Positions 33,954 through 42,482 of a stretch of DNA of 64,000 bases are shown here, in pieces. Positions within the stretch are counted from its first letter, which is position 1. Every line of letters begins with the position of its first letter. The stretch covers positions 62,001 through 126,000 of the forward strand of contig JAICSS010000001.1 of assembly GCA_025936755.1 (NCBI GenBank), written 5' to 3'. The stretch is from Solirubrobacterales bacterium (lineage in GTDB: Bacteria > Actinomycetota > Thermoleophilia > Solirubrobacterales > 70-9). Under the pieces are notes generated by a model. The model was not told where the DNA came from. It saw nothing but the letters and a program-made list of their open reading frames with translations, and made no database searches. Both the position numbers and the translations under genes were made by a program.

Positions 33954-35509
33954 TGGTACAACTCTTCCACGGCAGAGAGAACCTCGTCATTAGGGACGAT
34001 CTGGCCCGTTTCCGGCTTGCCCGGCTCAGAGAGGAGAACGAAGCCAACGCCCGCCGCCGTGCGCTTCTTGTCGTGCTGGAGCGAAAGGACGACATCCTGC
34101 GGGCCGGCTTCGGCCCTGAGGCGCACCGGCAGCTCGTAGTCGTCGAGCAGTTTCTTCACTTCGGCGCGCAGCTCGTCCGCCCCGGAGAGCCGCAGCGCCG
34201 CCAGAAGGCCTAGGCCGACTGCCTCGCCGTGCCGGAAGCCCCCTCCGTCTATCAAGCCGAAGCCAGTCACCTCCTCGATCGCATGGCCGACGGTGTGACC
34301 GAGGTTGAGCACATGGCGCCGGCCGGCGTCGCGCTCGTCGGCGGCGACGACGGCGCACTTGTAGCGCGCGCAACCGAAGATCACGTCCCCCAACTCCCGA
34401 TAGTCGAGTCGATCGACCGCCCGTACTTTCTCCCACAGATCTCCGCCCGCCAGCAGGCCAGTCTTAATCACCTCGACGAACCCCGCCGCCATGTCCGGGC
34501 CCGGAAGGGTGCGAAGCGTCTCCGTGTCGGCGAGTACCGCAGCCGGCTGGTGGTAGGCCCCAACGTAATTCTTGAATCCAGGCAGATCGACCCCGGTCTT
34601 GCCGCCGTATGCGGAGTCCACCTGAGCCACCAGCGTCGTGGGCACCTGCACCACCGGGACGCCGCGCTGGTAGATGTGAGCGCAGAACCCGGCTAGATCA
34701 CCGACCACTCCGCCGCCAAGGGCAATCACGTGGTCGCCGCGGGTCATCGCGACATCGGCCATGTGTTCGGTCACGCGCTCGACTTCCCCGATCGTCTTCG
34801 CCTGCTCGCCGGGATCTACCTGAAACCTTGCGTCCAGTCGGCCGAGTCGCTCTTGGTGGCAGGGTGCAACGTTGGTGTCAGTGACGCAAAATCCATTGCC
34901 CGAGACCGGCCACCATCCCGACTCCCGCACAGCCTCGAGCAATCCTGGCCCGACGAATGCCGGGTAATCACCCGAGGCGCTGGTCGCCCATATGAGCCTG
35001 ATCCCCGCCGGCAACTCCACCAGCGCCCGAATCGCCGGCAGCGCCCTCGCGACCACGCCCTCGTCGGCCATCGGGATCACCGCATCGGCCAGCTGCTCGT
35101 AGAGCGGCAGGCGCTCGGCCAGGAGGCGCTCCACGTCGGCTTCGCTCGTCGCCAGCGGCCGCTCGGTGCCCTCGATCCTCCGCCAGGCCCCGGCGGCGTC
35201 GATCTCGAGGAGGACGACGGTGTGGCGGGCGAGAGCCTTCCTCACCCGCTCGGAGAGGACGCTGCCGCCGCCGAGGGCGATCGCGCCTCCGTCGGCATCG
35301 TCCAGCAGGGTGCCGACGACCTCGGCCTCACGGGCGCGGAACGCCTCCTCCCCGTCCTCCTCGAAGGCCTCGCGGATCGGCTTGCCGAACTCGCCTTCCA
35401 TCAGCTCGTCGATCTCGGTCGTCTCCAGGCCGGCCTCGCGGGCGGCGGCGAGCGCGGTGCTCTTGCCGGCCCCCATGAAGCCGATGAAGACGATCGCCGG
35501 CCTGCTCAC
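33950..35509 (-). CDS. aroKB: bifunctional shikimate kinase / 3-dehydroquinate synthase
   Basis: A 519-aa fusion of two shikimate-pathway enzymes. Residues 1-170 are AroK: Walker A FIGFMGAGKST (about 8-18), ETTEIDEL, and ALGGGSVLS. Residues about 175-519 are AroB: the NAD-binding VIALGGGVVGDLAGF, QVPTTLVAQVDSAYGGKTGVD, the zinc ligands around ERDAGRRHVLNLGHTVGHAIE, and GEAVGLG. Fused aroKB exists elsewhere (for example in Thermotoga). The two halves differ in base use: the AroB half has many A/T third positions, the AroK half almost none. It follows aroC by 4 nt. Confidence 0.93.
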   Translation of the reverse strand: MSRPAIVFIGFMGAGKSTALAAAREAGLETTEIDELMEGEFGKPIREAFEEDGEEAFRAREAEVVGTLLDDADGGAIALGGGSVLSERVRKALARHTVVLLEIDAAGAWRRIEGTERPLATSEADVERLLAERLPLYEQLADAVIPMADEGVVARALPAIRALVELPAGIRLIWATSASGDYPAFVGPGLLEAVRESGWWPVSGNGFCVTDTNVAPCHQERLGRLDARFQVDPGEQAKTIGEVERVTEHMADVAMTRGDHVIALGGGVVGDLAGFCAHIYQRGVPVVQVPTTLVAQVDSAYGGKTGVDLPGFKNYVGAYHQPAAVLADTETLRTLPGPDMAAGFVEVIKTGLLAGGDLWEKVRAVDRLDYRELGDVIFGCARYKCAVVAADERDAGRRHVLNLGHTVGHAIEEVTGFGLIDGGGFRHGEAVGLGLLAALRLSGADELRAEVKKLLDDYELPVRLRAEAGPQDVVLSLQHDKKRTAAGVGFVLLSEPGKPETGQIVPNDEVLSAVEELYQ

Positions 35510-35513
35510 CGGT

Positions 35514-36683
35514 TCAGCCCCGGAAGTCGATCCGCTGCTTGTAGGCGTCGAGCGCGGCGAGCACGTCGTCGATGTGGTCGCCGCCGAACTTCTCGCGGTA
35601 GCAGCGGGCCAGGGTGAGGGCGACCATCGCCTCGGCGACGACGGCGGCGGCGGGGACGACGGTCGAGTCGGTGCGCTCGCGCAGCGCCTGCGCCGGCTGC
35701 TTGGTCTCGGTGTCGACCGAGCGCAGCGGCTTGGTCAGGGTCGAGATCGGCTTGATCGCCGCCCGCACCGAGAGCGGCTGGCCGTTGGTCATCCCGCCCT
35801 CGAGGCCGCCGGCGTGGTTGGTTTCGCGGAAGTAGCCGTCCTTCTCGGACCAGAAGATCTCGTCGTGGGCCTCGGAGCCGGGGCGGCCGGCGACGTCCCA
35901 GGCTTCGCCGATCGCCACCCCCTTGATCGACTGGATCGAGGCGACGGCGCCGGCCAGGCGGCCGTCCAGGCGGTCTTCCCAGGAGATGTGGGAGCCGAGG
36001 CCGGGGACGAGGCCGAAGACCAGCACCTCGAGGCTGCCGCCGAGGCTCTCGTTCGCCTTGCGCAGGCGGTTGATCTCCTCGACCATCGCCTTGCTGGCCT
36101 CGGGGTCGAGGCAGCGGACCGGGTCCTCGTCGACGCCGGCGAAGTCCTCCGGCTCCAGGTCGGGGCGATCGGCCGCCTTGACCGAGGCGATCTGCAGGAC
36201 GTGGCTGTGGATCTCGACCCCGAGCCTGGCGAGGAAGGCGCGGGCGACCGTGCCGGCGGCGACGCGGGCGGCGGTCTCCCGCGCGCTCGCCCGCTCGAGG
36301 AGGTTGCGGATGTCGGAGTGGCCGTATTTCTGGGCCCCGACGAGGTCGGCGTGGCCCGGCCGCGGCAGGTGGACCTCGTCGGGGCTGAAGCCCTCGACCG
36401 GCCAGGGGTTCATCCGCTCCTCCCAGTTGGCGTAGTCGCGGTTGGCGACCAGGAGCGCGATCGGGCCGCCGAGGGTGCGGCCGTGGCGGACGCCGCTGCG
36501 AACCTCGACCGTGTCGGTCTCGATCTTCATCCGGCCGCCGCGCCCGTGGCCGAGCTGGCGGCGCGCCATGTCGCGGTCGAGCGCCTCGCGGTCGAGCTCC
36601 AGGCCCGCCGGCATGCCCTCGACGATCGCCACGAGCCCGGGCCCGTGCGACTCCCCCGCGGTGGTGAAACGGAACGTCGTCAT
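35514..36683 (-). CDS. aroC: chorismate synthase
   Basis: A 389-aa FMN-dependent enzyme, last step to chorismate. The signatures are RFTTAGESHGPGLVAIVEGMP at the N-terminus and RPGHADLVGAQKYGHSDIRNLLERASARET. The segment GVAIGEAWDVAGRPGSEAHDEI and the acid NHAGGLEGGMTNGQPL complete the active site. It is in frame with the aro cluster, 11 nt after aroE. Confidence 0.97.
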   Translation of the reverse strand: MTTFRFTTAGESHGPGLVAIVEGMPAGLELDREALDRDMARRQLGHGRGGRMKIETDTVEVRSGVRHGRTLGGPIALLVANRDYANWEERMNPWPVEGFSPDEVHLPRPGHADLVGAQKYGHSDIRNLLERASARETAARVAAGTVARAFLARLGVEIHSHVLQIASVKAADRPDLEPEDFAGVDEDPVRCLDPEASKAMVEEINRLRKANESLGGSLEVLVFGLVPGLGSHISWEDRLDGRLAGAVASIQSIKGVAIGEAWDVAGRPGSEAHDEIFWSEKDGYFRETNHAGGLEGGMTNGQPLSVRAAIKPISTLTKPLRSVDTETKQPAQALRERTDSTVVPAAAVVAEAMVALTLARCYREKFGGDHIDDVLAALDAYKQRIDFRG

Positions 36684-36694
36684 CGCGAGGAAGG

Positions 36695-37486
36695 CTATCG
36701 GCGTGCCGCGGCGGCCCGCATCACGTCTAGGTCGGGTTCGCGTCCGGTCCAGATTTCCAGCGACCGCGCTCCCTGCTGGACGAGGATCTCGAGGCCGTCG
36801 ACGGCGGCGGCGCGGGCGCCTTCGGCCGCTTTCAGCAGCTTGCTGCGGTGCTCGCCGTAGACCATGTCGACGACCGTCTGGTGTTCGGTGAAGCCCTCAC
36901 GCGTCAGCGGCAGGTGCTCGAAGGGGTCCTCGCCCTGGAGGCCGGCGGCGCTGGTGTTGACGATCAGGTCGAACTCCTCCTGCCGCGGCGCCAGCACCGC
37001 CTTGCCGCCGAGCTCGGCGCAGATCGCCTCCGCCCGCTCCGGGGTGCGGTTCCAGACCGCCACCTGCGCCCCTTCCCAAAGCAGCGCCCAGAGCGCCGCC
37101 CGGGCCGCCCCGCCCGCCCCCAGCAGCAGCGCCCGGCGGCCGCGCGGCGGGTCCGGCAGCGAGGCGAGCAGGCCGTCGGCGTCGGTGTTGTGGGCCTCGA
37201 TCCGCCCGGCGTCGAAGACGAGCGTGTTGGCGGCGCCGATCTGGCGCGAGGCTTCGCTCGCCTCCGCGGCCAGCGCCAGCGCCGCCCGCTTGTGCGGGAC
37301 GGTGACGTTGACGCCGGCGTAGCCGGCTTCCGCCAGCTCCCCGACCGTCGCCTCGAACGCCTCGGGCGCGGCGTCGATCGCTTCGTAGCTCCAGTCCTCC
37401 AACCCCAACGCGGCCAGCGCCGCGTTCTGCATCGCCGGCGAGCGCGAGTGGGAGACGGGGTGGCCGAGCACCGCGAGCTTTGGCAT
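36695..37486 (-). CDS. aroE: shikimate 5-dehydrogenase
   Basis: A 263-aa NADPH-linked enzyme (3-dehydroshikimate to shikimate). The substrate site is VLGHPVSHSRSPAMQNAAL, with catalytic Lys in TVPHKRAAL. The Rossmann part has LLLGAGGAARAALWAL. It sits 2 nt after mltG, in the minus-strand operon that starts at alaS. Confidence 0.95.
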   Translation of the reverse strand: MPKLAVLGHPVSHSRSPAMQNAALAALGLEDWSYEAIDAAPEAFEATVGELAEAGYAGVNVTVPHKRAALALAAEASEASRQIGAANTLVFDAGRIEAHNTDADGLLASLPDPPRGRRALLLGAGGAARAALWALLWEGAQVAVWNRTPERAEAICAELGGKAVLAPRQEEFDLIVNTSAAGLQGEDPFEHLPLTREGFTEHQTVVDMVYGEHRSKLLKAAEGARAAAVDGLEILVQQGARSLEIWTGREPDLDVMRAAAARR

Positions 37487-37488
37487 CG

Positions 37489-38901
37489 CTATTCCCCGCA
37501 GCTGTCCGGCGAGTTGCCGCCGGCCGCTTCCCGGGCCGAGTCGTATTTCTGGACCGCGGCTTCGAATTCGGCTTCCGTCTTGGCGAAGGTGAGCTTGCCG
37601 CAGGCCCCCGGCGTAGTCACGTAGAAGAGGTATTCGGTCTTCGGCGGGTGCGCGGCGGCTTCGATCGAGGCCAGGCCCGGGTTGCTGATCGGCCCCGGCG
37701 GCAGGCCGGCGTTGGTGCGGCTGTTGTAGGGGGAGTCGACCGCCAGTTCCGATTCGGTCAGCGGCCGCGTGTGGTTGCCGGTGGCGAAGCGGATCGTCGC
37801 GTCGATCCCCAGCGGCATCCCTTCGTGCAGGCGGTTGTAGATCACCGAGGCGACGAGGCCGCGCTGGCTGTCGAGCCCGGCCTCGTCCTCGACCATCGAG
37901 GCGATCGTGACCACGTCGAACACGGTGAGGTTCTTCGACTTCGCGTAGCTCATGTTCACGCCCCCGATTCGCCGCTTGAAGTCCTGCAGCTGCAGCTGGA
38001 CCAGGTCCGACACAGGCGCGTCCGGCTTCAGTTCGAAGGTGTCGGGAAAGAGGAAGCCTTCGAGGTCCTTGGCGTTCTTACCGCCGTATTCGGCGGGGTC
38101 GAGGTACTTCGACCTGATCGTCGCCTTCGTGTAGTCGCCGGGGACGCCGGCTTCTTCGACCAGCTGCGCCGTCTGCGAGCGGGTGTAGCCCTCGGGGATC
38201 GTGACCGCGACCGCGCGCTTGACCGGCGGCGTCGAGAGGGCGTCGATCGCGGCCCCGTAGCTCATGTCGTGGGCGAGGGTGAAGTGGCCGGAGTAGATCT
38301 GCGAGCGCTTGCCGGCCAGGGTGACCCGGACCTGGAAAAGGGTCGAGTTGTCGATCACGCCCTCGTCGCTGAGAAGGTCGCCGACTTCGCTGACGCTGGA
38401 GCCCTTCGGGACCGTCACCTGGACCTTGCCGCTGCCCTCGCCGTGGAAGGGCTGGAAGAGGACGTTGAGGAACCAGAGGGCGAAGAGGGCCGCGACCACG
38501 GCGAAGATCAGGAAGGGATGGCGGCCGACAGCGGCCAGGGGGCTGCCGCCGTTTCGCGTCGGGCGCTGTCCCGCTTTGCCGTTGCCGGCGGCGACCGGCA
38601 AGGGCGGCGCGGCGGGCTCCTCGTCCCAGAAAACCTCCTCCGGCGTCCGCGGGGGCGGCGGAGGGGGCGGAGGGGGCTCGGCGGGTTCGGGTGCGGGCGG
38701 CTCGACGGGCACGGGTGGAGGCGGATCGGCTGGAACCGGCGCCGGCGGAGGCGGGGCCGCGGCCTTCTGCTCGGCCTTGGCCCGCTTGGCGGCGCGCTGG
38801 TTCCTCTTCTCTTCGCGCTCGCGCCGGCGCTGCTCGCGCTCGCGAGCGGCCGGATCGTCCGCGTCGGCGAAGGGGTCGTCCTGGAGCCAGTCGTCGCTCA
38901 C
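37489..38901 (-). CDS. mltG: endolytic murein transglycosylase MltG
   Basis: A 470-aa membrane enzyme that cuts nascent peptidoglycan glycan strands. The N-terminal ~125 residues are an unusual cytoplasmic extension: Arg/Glu/Lys-rich, then Pro-rich with many P-A-P and P-P repeats. A single membrane helix (about 131-152, FLIFAVVAALFALWFLNVLF) follows. The periplasmic part has a LysM-like region and the YceG domain, with the catalytic Glu in IASMVEDEAGLDSQRGLVASVIYNRL and MPLGIDATIRF. It overlaps ruvX by 4 nt. Confidence 0.92.
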   Translation of the reverse strand: MSDDWLQDDPFADADDPAAREREQRRREREEKRNQRAAKRAKAEQKAAAPPPPAPVPADPPPPVPVEPPAPEPAEPPPPPPPPPRTPEEVFWDEEPAAPPLPVAAGNGKAGQRPTRNGGSPLAAVGRHPFLIFAVVAALFALWFLNVLFQPFHGEGSGKVQVTVPKGSSVSEVGDLLSDEGVIDNSTLFQVRVTLAGKRSQIYSGHFTLAHDMSYGAAIDALSTPPVKRAVAVTIPEGYTRSQTAQLVEEAGVPGDYTKATIRSKYLDPAEYGGKNAKDLEGFLFPDTFELKPDAPVSDLVQLQLQDFKRRIGGVNMSYAKSKNLTVFDVVTIASMVEDEAGLDSQRGLVASVIYNRLHEGMPLGIDATIRFATGNHTRPLTESELAVDSPYNSRTNAGLPPGPISNPGLASIEAAAHPPKTEYLFYVTTPGACGKLTFAKTEAEFEAAVQKYDSAREAAGGNSPDSCGE

Positions 38902-39278
38902 GGCCTGCTCGCCAGATAGGTCTCGAGGAGGTGGGCGGCGGCGATCGAGTCGCGGGCGGCGGTGGCGCCGCCGCGGCGGCTGGCGTCGGCCATCCGCGAG
39001 GTCAGGCGCTCGTCGTAGGTCTCGACCGGGATTGAGAGCATCGCTTCCAGTTCCCGGCAGAAGCTGCGCGCCAAACCAGCCTGGCTGCCCTCCTCCCCGC
39101 TCAGGTGCAGCGGCAGGCCGACGACCACCCGCTCGACGTCGTGCTCGTCGACCAGCTCGGCGACGGCGCGCGCCTCCGGCGGTTCGATCACCGGCAGCGG
39201 CGTCGCCAGGGTGCCGCTGGGGTCGGAGAGGGCGCAGCCGATGCGGACCGTGCCGTGGTCGAGGGCGAGCACCCGCAT
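38898..39278 (-). CDS. ruvX: Holliday junction resolvase-like protein RuvX (YqgF)
   Basis: A 126-aa RNase H-like nuclease implicated in pre-16S rRNA processing. The N-terminal metal Asp lies in VLALDHGTVRIGCALSD, the second acidic residue region in VVVGLPLHLSGEEG, and the C-terminal acidic part in YDERLTSR...DSIAAAHLLETYL. The start ATG at 39278 is 4 nt after the alaS stop. The long open frame upstream of it is only antisense-like extension inside alaS. Confidence 0.93.
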   Translation of the reverse strand: MRVLALDHGTVRIGCALSDPSGTLATPLPVIEPPEARAVAELVDEHDVERVVVGLPLHLSGEEGSQAGLARSFCRELEAMLSIPVETYDERLTSRMADASRRGGATAARDSIAAAHLLETYLASRP

Positions 39279-39282
39279 GTCC

Positions 39283-41919
39283 TCAGGCGAGATCCCGGTC
39301 GACTGCCGCGCGGGCGGCCGCCAGCGCCTCGCCGAGCTTCGACGGGTCCTTGCCGCCGGCCTGCGCCATCTCGTCGCGGCCGCCGCCGCCGCCGCCGACG
39401 ATCGGGGCGATCTCGCGGATGATCGAGCCGGCGGAGGCGCCGCGCTCGACCGCGTCCTTGGAGACGAGGGCGACGAGCCCGGCCTTGCCGCCGAACTCGC
39501 CGCCGAGGACGACGACCGAAGGCCGACCGAGCTTGGACTGGACGCGGTTGGCGAGGTCGAGGAGCTGCTTCGGGTTCGCCTGCAGGCTCTCCTCGACCGC
39601 GGCGGCGACGATCCGGCCTCCGCCGGGAAGATCCTCCGCCCGGCCGGCGAGCCCGTCGGCTTCACCGCCGAGCTGCTCGCGCTGGGCCTTCTCGGCGCCG
39701 GCGCTCGCCTGCTTCAGCTGCTCGGCGGCGCGGCGGGCGGCGGCGACCGGGTCCTGCGGGTTGCCGAGCAGCTCCCCCGCCTCCTGCAGCTGCGCCTCGC
39801 GCCCGCGGAACCAGTCGATCGCGGCGGGCCCGGTGATCGCCTCGACGCGGCGCACGTTGGCCGCGCTCGATCCCTCGCCGGCGATCTTGAAGATCCCGAC
39901 CTCGGCGGTGTTGGCGACGTGGGTGCCGCCGCAGAGCTCGCGGGAGACGCCGTCGACCTCCACCACCCGCACCCACTCGCCGTATTTCTCGCCGAACAGG
40001 GCCATCGCGCCGAGCCGTTCGGCCTCGCTGCGGTTCATGTTCATCCAGCGCACCGCCCGGCTCGCCTTCACCCACTCGTTGACCCGCTCCTCGACGTCGC
40101 GCAGCTCCCCGGCGCTCAACGCCTGGCCGTGGGTGAAGTCGAAGCGGAGCTTGTCCGGGCGCACGGCCGAGCCGGCCTGGCGGACGTGGTCGCCGAGGCG
40201 CTCGCGCAGCGCCGCGTGCAGGAGGTGGGTGGCGGTGTGGTTGCGCATCGTCGCGTGGCGGGTCTCGGCGTCGACCTCGGCCTCGACCGCGACCCCGGGC
40301 TCGATCGCCGCCCCGCTGGGCTCGACCTCCAGCGCCTGGTCTTCGCCGAGGCGGTAGACGTCGACGACGCGGGCCTCGTTGCCGGCCCAGCGCAAAACGC
40401 CGGAGTCGGCCACCTGCCCCCCGCCCTCGGCGTAGAACGGGCTCTCCTCGAGCTTCACCAGCGCCTTGCCGTCGGCTGCCTCGACCGCGGCGAGGCCGGT
40501 GGTGGCGCGCAGGGTTTCGTAGCCGACGAAGCTGGTCGGCGGCGCGCCTTCGGCGAAGGCCATCACCCGCTCGTGGGTGTTCTCGGACCCATGGGCGGTG
40601 GCGCTCGCCGTCCGCGCCCGCTGCCGCTGCTCCTCCATCAGCTCGTCGAAGCCCTGGTCGTCGACCGAGAGGCCCGCTTCGGCGAGCAGCTCCTTGGTCA
40701 GGTCGTAGGGGAAGCCGTAGGTGTCGTGCAGCTTGAACGCCGCGGCCGCGTCGACCCAGGAGGTCCCCGTCTCCTTCGCCTCGGCGATCAGCCGCTCCAG
40801 CATCTCGCTGCCGCGCTCCAGGGTGCGGCCGAAGCTCTCCTCCTCGTCGCCTACCCAGCGCCGGATGCCGGCCTTCTCGGCCACCAGCTCGGGGTAGGCG
40901 TCGCCCATCAGCTCGATCGTGCGCTCGGCGAAGCGGCCCAGCCAGGGCGCCTCGAGGCCGAGGGTGCGTCCCTGCTGGATCGCCCGGCGCATGATCCGCC
41001 GCAGGATGTAGCCGCGGTCCTCGTTCGAGGGGACGACGCCGTCGGCGATCAGGAAGGCGGCGCCGCGGCTGTGGTCGGCGACGATCCGCATCGCCCGCGT
41101 GACCGCGCCGCCCTCGTCGTAGCGGCGGCCGGAGAGCTCCTCGGCGAGGTCGATCAGCGGCCGCACGTGGTCGGTCTCGAAGACCGAGGGGACGTCCTGG
41201 AGGATCGCCGCCATCCGGTCGAGGCCCATGCCGGTGTCGATGTTCTTCGTCGGCAGCTCGGTCAGGGAGCCGTCCTCGGCGAGGTCGTAGCTCATGAAGA
41301 CGTGGTTCCAGAACTCGAGGAAGCGGTCGCTGTCGTCGCCGGGCCGCTCGCCCTCGGCGCCGAACTCGGGGCCGCGGTCGAGGTAGAGCTCCGAACAGGG
41401 GCCGCAGGGGCCGGTCGGGCCGGCCTGCCAGAAGTTGTCCTCGCGGCCGAGGCGGACGATCCGCTCCTCCGGGACGCCGGTGGCGCGCCAGATCTCGATC
41501 GCCTCGGTGTCAGGCCCCAGCCCCAGCTCCTCGTCGCCGCCGAAGACGGTGACCCAGATCCGCTCCGGGTCCATCCCGAAGCCCTGGGTCGACAGGTCCC
41601 AGCCCCAGGGGATCGACTCGGCCTTGAAGTAGTCGCCGAAGCTCCAGTTGCCGAGCATCTCGAAGAAGGTCATGTGGCGGGCGGTCTTGCCGACCTCCTC
41701 GATGTCGGTCGTGCGGAAGCATTTCTGCACGTCGGCAAGGCGCGGCGCCGGCGGCTTCTCCCGCCCCAGGAAGTAGGGCTTGAAGGGCTGCATGCCGGCC
41801 GTGGTCAGCAGGACCGAGGGGTCGTGGGCCGAGGGCACGAGCGAGGCCGAGGGCACGATCTCGTGCCCGCGCGCGGCAAAGAACGACAAGTAGGTCTCCC
41901 GGATCTCCTGCGCCCTCAT
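39283..41919 (-). CDS. alaS: alanyl-tRNA synthetase
   Basis: An 878-aa class II synthetase with editing. The N-terminus has IRETYLSFFAARGHEIVPSASLVP and the motif-2-like FFEMLGNWSFGDYFK. The editing-domain metal site is HTATHLLHAAL (about 574-584) with CGGTHVANTAEVG (Cys and His) further on. The C-terminal C-Ala region ends VGGGGGGRDEMAQAGGKDPS. It heads the operon alaS-ruvX-mltG-aroE-aroC-aroKB-aroQ-pepP. Confidence 0.98.
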   Translation of the reverse strand: MRAQEIRETYLSFFAARGHEIVPSASLVPSAHDPSVLLTTAGMQPFKPYFLGREKPPAPRLADVQKCFRTTDIEEVGKTARHMTFFEMLGNWSFGDYFKAESIPWGWDLSTQGFGMDPERIWVTVFGGDEELGLGPDTEAIEIWRATGVPEERIVRLGREDNFWQAGPTGPCGPCSELYLDRGPEFGAEGERPGDDSDRFLEFWNHVFMSYDLAEDGSLTELPTKNIDTGMGLDRMAAILQDVPSVFETDHVRPLIDLAEELSGRRYDEGGAVTRAMRIVADHSRGAAFLIADGVVPSNEDRGYILRRIMRRAIQQGRTLGLEAPWLGRFAERTIELMGDAYPELVAEKAGIRRWVGDEEESFGRTLERGSEMLERLIAEAKETGTSWVDAAAAFKLHDTYGFPYDLTKELLAEAGLSVDDQGFDELMEEQRQRARTASATAHGSENTHERVMAFAEGAPPTSFVGYETLRATTGLAAVEAADGKALVKLEESPFYAEGGGQVADSGVLRWAGNEARVVDVYRLGEDQALEVEPSGAAIEPGVAVEAEVDAETRHATMRNHTATHLLHAALRERLGDHVRQAGSAVRPDKLRFDFTHGQALSAGELRDVEERVNEWVKASRAVRWMNMNRSEAERLGAMALFGEKYGEWVRVVEVDGVSRELCGGTHVANTAEVGIFKIAGEGSSAANVRRVEAITGPAAIDWFRGREAQLQEAGELLGNPQDPVAAARRAAEQLKQASAGAEKAQREQLGGEADGLAGRAEDLPGGGRIVAAAVEESLQANPKQLLDLANRVQSKLGRPSVVVLGGEFGGKAGLVALVSKDAVERGASAGSIIREIAPIVGGGGGGRDEMAQAGGKDPSKLGEALAAARAAVDRDLA

Positions 41920-42043
41920 GTTAGGAAGCCTAAATATTTGTTCGATTCCGGGCGGCGACGGCCAAGTTCGGCCTTACGAGGGGCCGATAAGGGCGTTTCA
42001 GGGAGGACTTGACCGTTCGACTTTGTCGAAGGAGGCAGAAAAG

Positions 42044-42466
42044 ATGAAGCTGCACACGATGTTCGCGATGGCGCTCGCGGTGCTCTCGATGGCGCTGGTT
42101 CCCGCGGTCGGCATGGCCGACGGGCCGGAATACCAGCCGGAAAGCCCGAACTACCAGCCCGAACACCCGAACCATCCGCCCCAGGGACCGAAGTCGGCGC
42201 CGAAAGGCCATGCCTACGGCTACTACTGCCGCGGCGAGAGCAAGAAACACGTGAAAGGCGAGAAGGGGACCGCCTTCAGCCGCTGCGTCAAGGCGATGGC
42301 CCAGGCCGGCAAGAACGACAACCTGAATGCGAAGAAGGCGTGCAGGAGCCTCAGCAAGAAGCACGTCAAAGGCGTGAAGGGGACGCCGTTCACCAAATGC
42401 GTCCAGGGCGTCAACCAGATGCGGCGCGAAGCGGCCGCGGCGGTGAGCGCCAGCTCGACCGCCTAA
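42044..42466 (+). CDS. small secreted protein with duplicated Cys/His/Lys motif
   Basis: A 140-aa protein with a Sec signal peptide (about 1-25, cleavage after VGMA). A Pro/Tyr/His-rich spacer follows (about 26-62, with YQPE and NHPP repeats). It then has two copies of C-R-x-x-S-K-K-H-V-K-G-x-K-G-T-x-F-x-x-C-V (about 68-89 and 108-128). Each contains two cysteines, a probable disulfide or metal pair. The start is fixed by AGGAGG 8 nt before the ATG. I do not know an assigned function. It sits alone between alaS and the MnmA gene, on the opposite strand. Confidence 0.8.
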   Translation: MKLHTMFAMALAVLSMALVPAVGMADGPEYQPESPNYQPEHPNHPPQGPKSAPKGHAYGYYCRGESKKHVKGEKGTAFSRCVKAMAQAGKNDNLNAKKACRSLSKKHVKGVKGTPFTKCVQGVNQMRREAAAAVSASSTA

Positions 42467-42482
42467 GCGCTGAAAGGCGCCG

